Source: Dichetophora obliterata
Taxonomy: Eukaryota > Arthropoda > Insecta > Diptera > Sciomyzidae
NCBI GenBank assembly: GCA_963920525.1
Contig: OY986435.1
Location: 265,857,299-265,921,298 of the forward strand
Length of the DNA: 64,000 bases
Direction of reading: 5' to 3'
Shown piece by piece: positions 58,995 through 64,000 of the stretch. How positions within the stretch are numbered: position 1 is the stretch's first letter; each line of letters begins with the position of its first letter. The position numbers and the translations under genes were made by a program. A model generated the notes under the pieces. That model searched no databases, was not told the DNA's origin, and worked only from the letters and a program-made list of their open reading frames with translations.

Positions 58995-59946
58995 GAGTAG
59001 AGGGGGGTAATGTCGTGCACTCAACTTTAAAGTGCTCGTAAAGCCGTACATGACAAGCGAATACAACGAGTAAGCATCCGATCGAAAGATTATTTGGTTG
59101 GTAACATTTATGTGTAACAATATGCGTGTAGCATGAAATCGTGTTAGTAGAATTTAAAAAAAAAATGTGCACGACATTACCCCCCTCAAAATTTTGTGGG
59201 GTAATGTCGTGCATTGTATTTTAAAGGTATCAGAATGTGTGCAAAACGATAGGTAGTGGTTCGATTCAAGAAGATATAGCATTATTGTTTATTTATTTAT
59301 TTATTATTGTTAATTATAAGGCAAATATACACAAGTCCGAAATATGATCAAAAAATACAATTTTATGAAAAGAAAAGTGAAAATTGGCAATTTGCTATAT
59401 GAAACACGGAAAGAAAAACAATATTTTTTCAAAAAGTGCTTGACATTGAGAAAAAATTTTGGAAAATTTTATTTTGATTGTAGCGTTTTGTTATGGCTTC
59501 ACGACTCCCTTGGTGCACTAGGGCGACCGCGTTTCCTTCCCTTTTCTTTTCTGTATAGTGCACGACATTGCCCCACATCAAATGCACGACATTGCCCCAA
59601 AGGTCGTTTTCAAGGTTGACTTCGACAAATCGGTAAAGAACAAAAATTTTTTCGATCACAATACATCTTTTTTTTCGGCGGAAAATTTGCTTTAAGAAAA
59701 CACTTACCTGGTATATTTTCCTGCGAGACAAATAATTTTTCTGATCCGATAAAAAAACACTTTCGTCGTCCCGAGAACGTGCGATTTTTAAAAAACGTCG
59801 CACATATTGCCCTTACACATGGATATTGCTAGTATTGTATGCATGAGCTCTGTAGGTCAGTAGGCCCATACCTTACCAACGGCTGGTATATCATTCAATT
59901 TTTTTATGCTAAAAAAGCCAGTGCACGACATTACCCCCTTCTACTC
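58995..59946. mobile_element. TA-flanked element with repeated 'tgcacgacatt' motif
   Basis: Ends GAGTAGAGGGGGGTAATGTC and, inverted, GAGTAGAAGGGGGTAATGTC, flanked by TA (58,993-58,994 and 59,947-59,948), as in Tc1/mariner/pogo elements. The motif TGCACGACATTRCCCC occurs six times in both orientations (near 59,006, 59,163, 59,200, 59,557, 59,580, 59,920). No complete transposase; a minus-strand frame contains 'KGRKRGRPSAP' near 59,530. Confidence 0.75.
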
Positions 59947-59949
59947 TAT

Positions 59950-60529
59950 CTTTGAATAAAATTAATCACTAAATTCAGCCATTTGAATGCTATGCCTCAT
60001 GAAAGTTCAAATTTTAAAAATCACGTGAACTGAAAAATTTCTTATTCTACACACATATTTAGGAATTTTGAGAATGTGTTTTTTATAAAGGCTCAGGGCG
60101 GATTCCAAAATATTTTTATATGTGGTTGCTATAGTTAGTTCAAACTTATGTGCCAAATCTTTTTGGTCTGCGACCAAATCTACCATGCGGTAGAGGGGCA
60201 TGATTGCTAACTAGCGAAGATTATGTCAAAATTAAATCTCCAGATTACGCTTTTTACGCTTAGCCCAAATATGAACGAAGTCATGTTCTAGCATTTATAT
60301 CAAAAAATTATCTTTCAAATTAAAATTTTTCATTAATATTATTTTCCATTGATTTTTCACACATTTTTCTGTGTTTTATTTCAGTTTAAAGTTCTTACTC
60401 ACAAAAAAAAACTCCCGATCATGGTAGAATAATACACGTAGTCTCGTGGCTAATCGTGATCTCTTTGACAATACTACCTGAATTGTCAAAATCGGGTTTT
60501 TTTAAAAGAAAACAAAGATAACAGCGATG
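59950..60529. other. no recognised gene
   Basis: A 64-codon minus-strand frame (60,201-60,007, starting MPLYRMVDLVADQ) has no known domain and no clear splice context. The rest is AT-rich. Confidence 0.4.
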
Positions 60530-60531
60530 TA

Positions 60532-61729
60532 AAGGGTCCGCCAAATAACTTTTTTTTTAAATTCTATAAAAAAAAACTATATTTTCTCAAATTTCTTTTT
60601 TTATTTAGAAGTACAATCCTTCCGGTTAATAATTGAAATAATGGATAAAATAATAATGGAAAATAATGGAACAAATAATTTCATTCAAATGGCTGCCTCG
60701 GCTGGCCATGCAGTAGCCTACACGATCGTCCAATTTTTAAGCACATTATCGATTGTGTGCAGCTGTATTTCACCATATTTCACGAGTATTGTCCTTTAAA
60801 GCGTCAATTGTCTCTGGCTTGTCGGCGTAACACTTATCTTTGAGGGCACCCCAAAAATAATAGTCCAACGGTGTCAAATCGCAGCTCCGAGGTGGCCAAA
60901 CGACATCAGCTCTGCGGCTGATAATGCGATCTTCAAAAACAGGGCGCAAAAGATCGAGTGTAGCTTCAGCTGTGTGGCACGTAGCGCCATCCTGTTGAAA
61001 CCAAATGTTGCCAATATCCTCCTCTTCAATTTTTGTGAACAAAAATTCGTTCAACATGCCCCGATAACGATCGCCATTGACTGTAACGTCCACTTCTTGC
61101 TCATTCTCGAAGAAAAATTACCCAATTATGCCTCTGGACTAAAATCCGCACCAAACAGTGACTCGTTTTGGGTGCAGCGGCTTTTCAATGTATGCGTGCG
61201 GGTTTTCTGTGCCCCAAATGCGACAATTTTGCTTGTTTACATACCCGCCCAGATCAAAATGAGCTTCATCTGAAAAGATGATTTTTTTGGCAAAATCGGC
61301 ATCTTCTGTAAGTCGATCGCAGGCCCACTTAGCGAAGCGAAAACGCATTGGATGGTCAGTTGGCTTCAACTCCTGAACCAATTGGACTTTGTATGGCGTC
61401 ATACCAAGGTCTTTATGCAAAATTCGTCTCAATGATGTCTCCGAAATGTTCAATTGTTGAGAACGACGGTGAATTGATGTTGATGGCGCTTCACGCACAC
61501 TTTCTGCCACAGCAGCAATATTCTCGGGTGTACGCACTGCTTTTGGCTTTTCACGCTTTGGTTTATCGATGAGGATGCCAGTTTCTTTCACTTTTTTCAC
61601 AAGATAACGAGCATACAGAGCTGACGGTGCTTCTCTTCTTCCAAAATCCGTACGCAATTTTCGCACACATTTTCGCACCATTCACGAAACAAGCACTAGT
61701 TGAAAAAAAACGTTAGATGGCGGACCCTG
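60532..61729 (-). mobile_element. mariner element of the DD41D (rosa-like) type
   Basis: A 1,198-bp element between TA dinucleotides (60,530-60,531 and 61,730-61,731). Ends AAGGGTCCGCCAAATAAC and, inverted, CAGGGTCCGCCATCTAAC, both followed by a T run. It has the full length expected of a mariner, with the transposase on the minus strand. Confidence 0.92.
60620..61681 (-). pseudogene. mariner (DD41D) transposase, inactivated
   Basis: Starts MVRKCVRKLRTDFGRR at 61,681. An N-terminal helix-turn-helix region is followed by 'PSTSIHRRSQQLNISETSLR', then 'KIIFSDEAHFDLGG' (first Asp), 'IWFQQDGATCHTAEAT' (second Asp) and 'RSCDLTPLDYYFWG' (third Asp). There are 41 residues between the second and third Asp, the spacing of rosa-type mariners. 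Two in-frame stops, at 61,139-61,141 and about 61,112-61,115, interrupt it without changing frame. Near the C-terminus it shifts frame after 'KDNTREI': 'GEIQLHTIDNVLKNW' and then 'VGYCMASRGSHLNEI' read in other frames. A mariner transposase cuts and rejoins DNA at TA sites; this copy cannot. Confidence 0.9.
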
Positions 61730-61812
61730 TATTAAATGACTCCATTTGGATATTTTTGTATAGTGTTTAAAAACTTGAATAAAAGTGAATTACTTCTTTT
61801 TTTTTAATTAAA

Positions 61813-61985
61813 ATGAAGTGCGTCTTGTGCAAAAACCATTTGGGCAAAGAAAATGGGCCGAGTTTTCGAGTTCCAGCTGACGAGCCTAGAAAACAACGAT
61901 GGAACGTGTTTCAAAAATTTTAAAAAAGATGCTCGTGTTTGCTATAGACACTTCCACGAAAACGTAGTTTGCCATCCACTACCAT
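61813..61985 (+). pseudogene. broken THAP zinc-finger domain
   Basis: ATG at 61,813 gives MKCVLCKNHLGKENGPSFRV, then 'PADEPRKQRWNVFQKF' and a stop. One base out of frame the text continues 'FKKDARVCYRHFHENVVCHP'. The C-x2-C ... P ... W ... C-x2-H arrangement is that of THAP, the DNA-binding domain found at the start of P-element transposases and of some host regulators. A single frameshift in the 'aaaattttaaaaaa' run kills it. With three P-like MITEs nearby, a P-type transposase relic is the likeliest origin, but a host THAP gene fragment is possible. Confidence 0.75.
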
Positions 61986-62179
61986 CCAAATTTAATACCA
62001 GTCATATAAATTACTTCAACAGCTGCACAAAATCCTATTTTAATTCATTGATCAATAAAAAATTAAAAAAGCAAAATAGTTTCAGCCATGACAGATTCTT
62101 TTTAATTTTTCCTTGCCCATCGCATTCTCATCGGTTGCAGATTTTGTATGAGCTGTCAGTTGCCTTTTGACAGTTATGG

Positions 62180-63770
62180 TAGTTTTATATGCTCCCGATA
62201 TTTGCAGTATGAGTATACGATATTTTATTATTTTTCGAGACGTTTTAAGTAATGCTTCAAAATCATTTTTTATTGAAATACATTACAAACATTTGGAACG
62301 AGTTTGTATACTGAACATCTACAAGATACTTTCTGTTATGGCATATACTCTACATACTTGTACTCTCAGCTACACACATCTTATTAATTAAATCACTTAT
62401 AATATTTAATAAAATTTTAAGATTTTGATCTTATACAAGTACCAAACAACATTTATAAATATTCTAATGATTGTTTATGTGTTTATTTTATTAATTTAAG
62501 AGATGTTATAAATTTACACCGAAAATTAGTTGTTTTGAAAATAAGCAAATACTCTGCGTTTTTCGCCGTTTTGTTCTTAACTAAAGAAAGCTCTAAAATG
62601 TTTTTTCGAAAAGTATATTCGATATAAATATATTTCTTCGCGAAAGTATATTTTTTTTTTCTCATTTGTGTGCGTGTATTAATGATTTTTCCCTGCACTT
62701 ATGTGTATATAACTGAAGTGATGCTTTCTTTGAACGTTACAGAAACAATTAATTTAAGAGAAGAAAAAATAAGTCACATTAAGACAAAAATGTTCATTAT
62801 CCATATTTATACATAATATAATTATGTCATAGGTAAAACAATGTTAAACAAGTTCTCCCACTTTTTCGGTTTGGTCTTGTTTTTCTAAGTATATTCTTGT
62901 TAACTTTTTTAATTAATTTTAGAAGTGTTAAAAAGTTTAAATGTGAGAATCTTACAATTTCAGTAACTTTATTAAGTAGTTATTAAAAATAATTTTTGGT
63001 TTTCTAGTTTTTTTTTTCATGAAATTTTTTCATGAGAATTTGTATTTCCTCACACGAATCGAGCGTTTACAACTTGCGACCGATCAGCACAAACTGATTT
63101 TTGTTAAAATTTTAAGAGTTTTCGAAAAAATTTTATACGCATGCACCGAAATAGTTTTCGAGTGTATCTCTCAAATAAACATGCACAAGCTATAGTTCAT
63201 AATTCTTGTTTTCCAACTAGCTATTTCGTGTGGCAATTCGGCGCGCGCATCTCATACAAACGTCTTATTTTATGTATATTTTGATTGTTTATACTTAGCC
63301 GGAATATTGAAAATACAAAGGAAAAAGAAGCAATACTTAACGCGTGACAGCTAATATAAACATGTGTCAATTAATATTTATTTTTAAAATTTGATATTTG
63401 TTTATGATAGGTTTCTGAAGGTGTTCAGATTGAACATTTTTTAAAAAATTTTCAAAAATAGAGAACAGAATAGATTAAGCAAAAAAATAACACTGAGTGT
63501 GTGTTTGTTTATACGAGTATGTTGTGGGGTGGAAAATTTTATAGGGAGTAAAATCGAGTGTTAACAAAATACGCAAGCGTTACGATTTTTCGTCTGTACT
63601 TAACTCACTTAAGGCCAGCAATACATGAACAAAAAATTTTAAAACGAAATTTGGAAACATCGATAAATTAGTTCAGAAACATCTTGAAATGTATATGCTA
63701 TTCATACATTTTTTTTTATTATTTTTTTAAACATGCCTTCAAACTTTCAAATGAGTCGCTTCAATAATTC
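62180..63770. other. no gene seen
   Basis: AT-rich intergenic sequence with short chance frames only; no repeat or terminal structure recognised. Confidence 0.55.
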
Positions 63771-63771
63771 T

Positions 63772-63984
63772 GTGGTCACAAGGAATAACGACTAAACTCA
63801 AAGTATCGTAAAAAACGATATTTTAATTGCACGAACTACGACCCATTTTTTTGAAATATATGAAACGTTACAAACACAATACATGCATACATAAGTTATG
63901 ATCAATTCTGGAAATGATCAAAATGGATATCTGCATGCTTCCAAAAACGATATTTTGAGTTTAGTCATTATTCTTGGTGACCAC
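63772..63984. mobile_element. 213-bp MITE with about 38-bp inverted ends
   Basis: Left end GTGGTCACAAGGAATAACG followed by 'actaaactcaaagtatcgt'; the inverted right end reads GTGGTCACCAAGAATAATG followed by 'actaaactcaaaatatcgt'. Flanks (aataattct, tcttgagaa) give no clear duplication. No coding content. Confidence 0.82.
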
Positions 63985-64000
63985 TCTTGAGAAATGTTTA

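Noticed and set aside
60007..60201. 64-codon minus-strand frame as a gene
   Set aside because: No domain, no clear splice site or conserved pattern; kept only as a remark.

Overview
The window looks like repeat-rich chromosomal DNA of a fly (order Diptera). It is AT-rich, its introns are short (53-63 nt) with GT...AG ends, it carries two copies of the dipteran 'mini-me'-type repeat with a (GTCT)n tract, and it holds a mariner of the DD41D (rosa-like) type, a group first described from a tephritid fruit fly. A tephritid or a related higher fly is a guess; order Diptera is fairly safe.

Bases 1 to about 29,990 are one tandem satellite with a 534-bp repeat, about 50 copies. It is broken by a BEL/Pao retrotransposon fragment (19,804-20,829) and by a Mutator-like DNA transposon cut off at its 3' end (23,237-25,275). 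Each 534-bp unit is itself a diverged trimer of about 161-193 bp parts. Shared point variants show blocks of 1,602 bp, about 2,247 bp and about 3,314 bp that were copied inside the array.

From 29,990 the array stops and a mosaic of old mobile elements begins: a foldback-type element with a hAT-like element inside one arm, and remains that may be piggyBac-like (30.3-33.5 kb). Then comes the only convincing host gene, a nine-exon minus-strand gene (42,540 to 34,412; 733 codons) that I cannot name. Its 5.4-kb intron holds a broken LINE, tRNA-like SINE pieces and a 142-bp tandem repeat.

From 42.6 to 48.1 kb there are several non-autonomous DNA elements. Two have perfect 8-bp target duplications (hAT-like and P-like) and one has a PIF/Harbinger-like TAA duplication. 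At 48.6-49.1 kb lie three small minus-strand exon-like segments that could be the 3' end of a second gene, with two alternative last exons.

From 49.6 to 58.7 kb lies a large inverted-repeat element whose right arm has been split by later insertions; several boundaries can be read to the base. The last part (59-64 kb) holds a TA-flanked element, an inactivated DD41D mariner, a broken THAP domain and a 213-bp MITE. No rRNA gene, functional tRNA gene, CRISPR array or bacterial feature is seen. No clearly new gene system is visible. The parts that most merit checking are the trimeric satellite and its possible link to Mutator-type terminal repeats, a hAT foldback element that kept only the transposase tail, and the possible alternative last exons.
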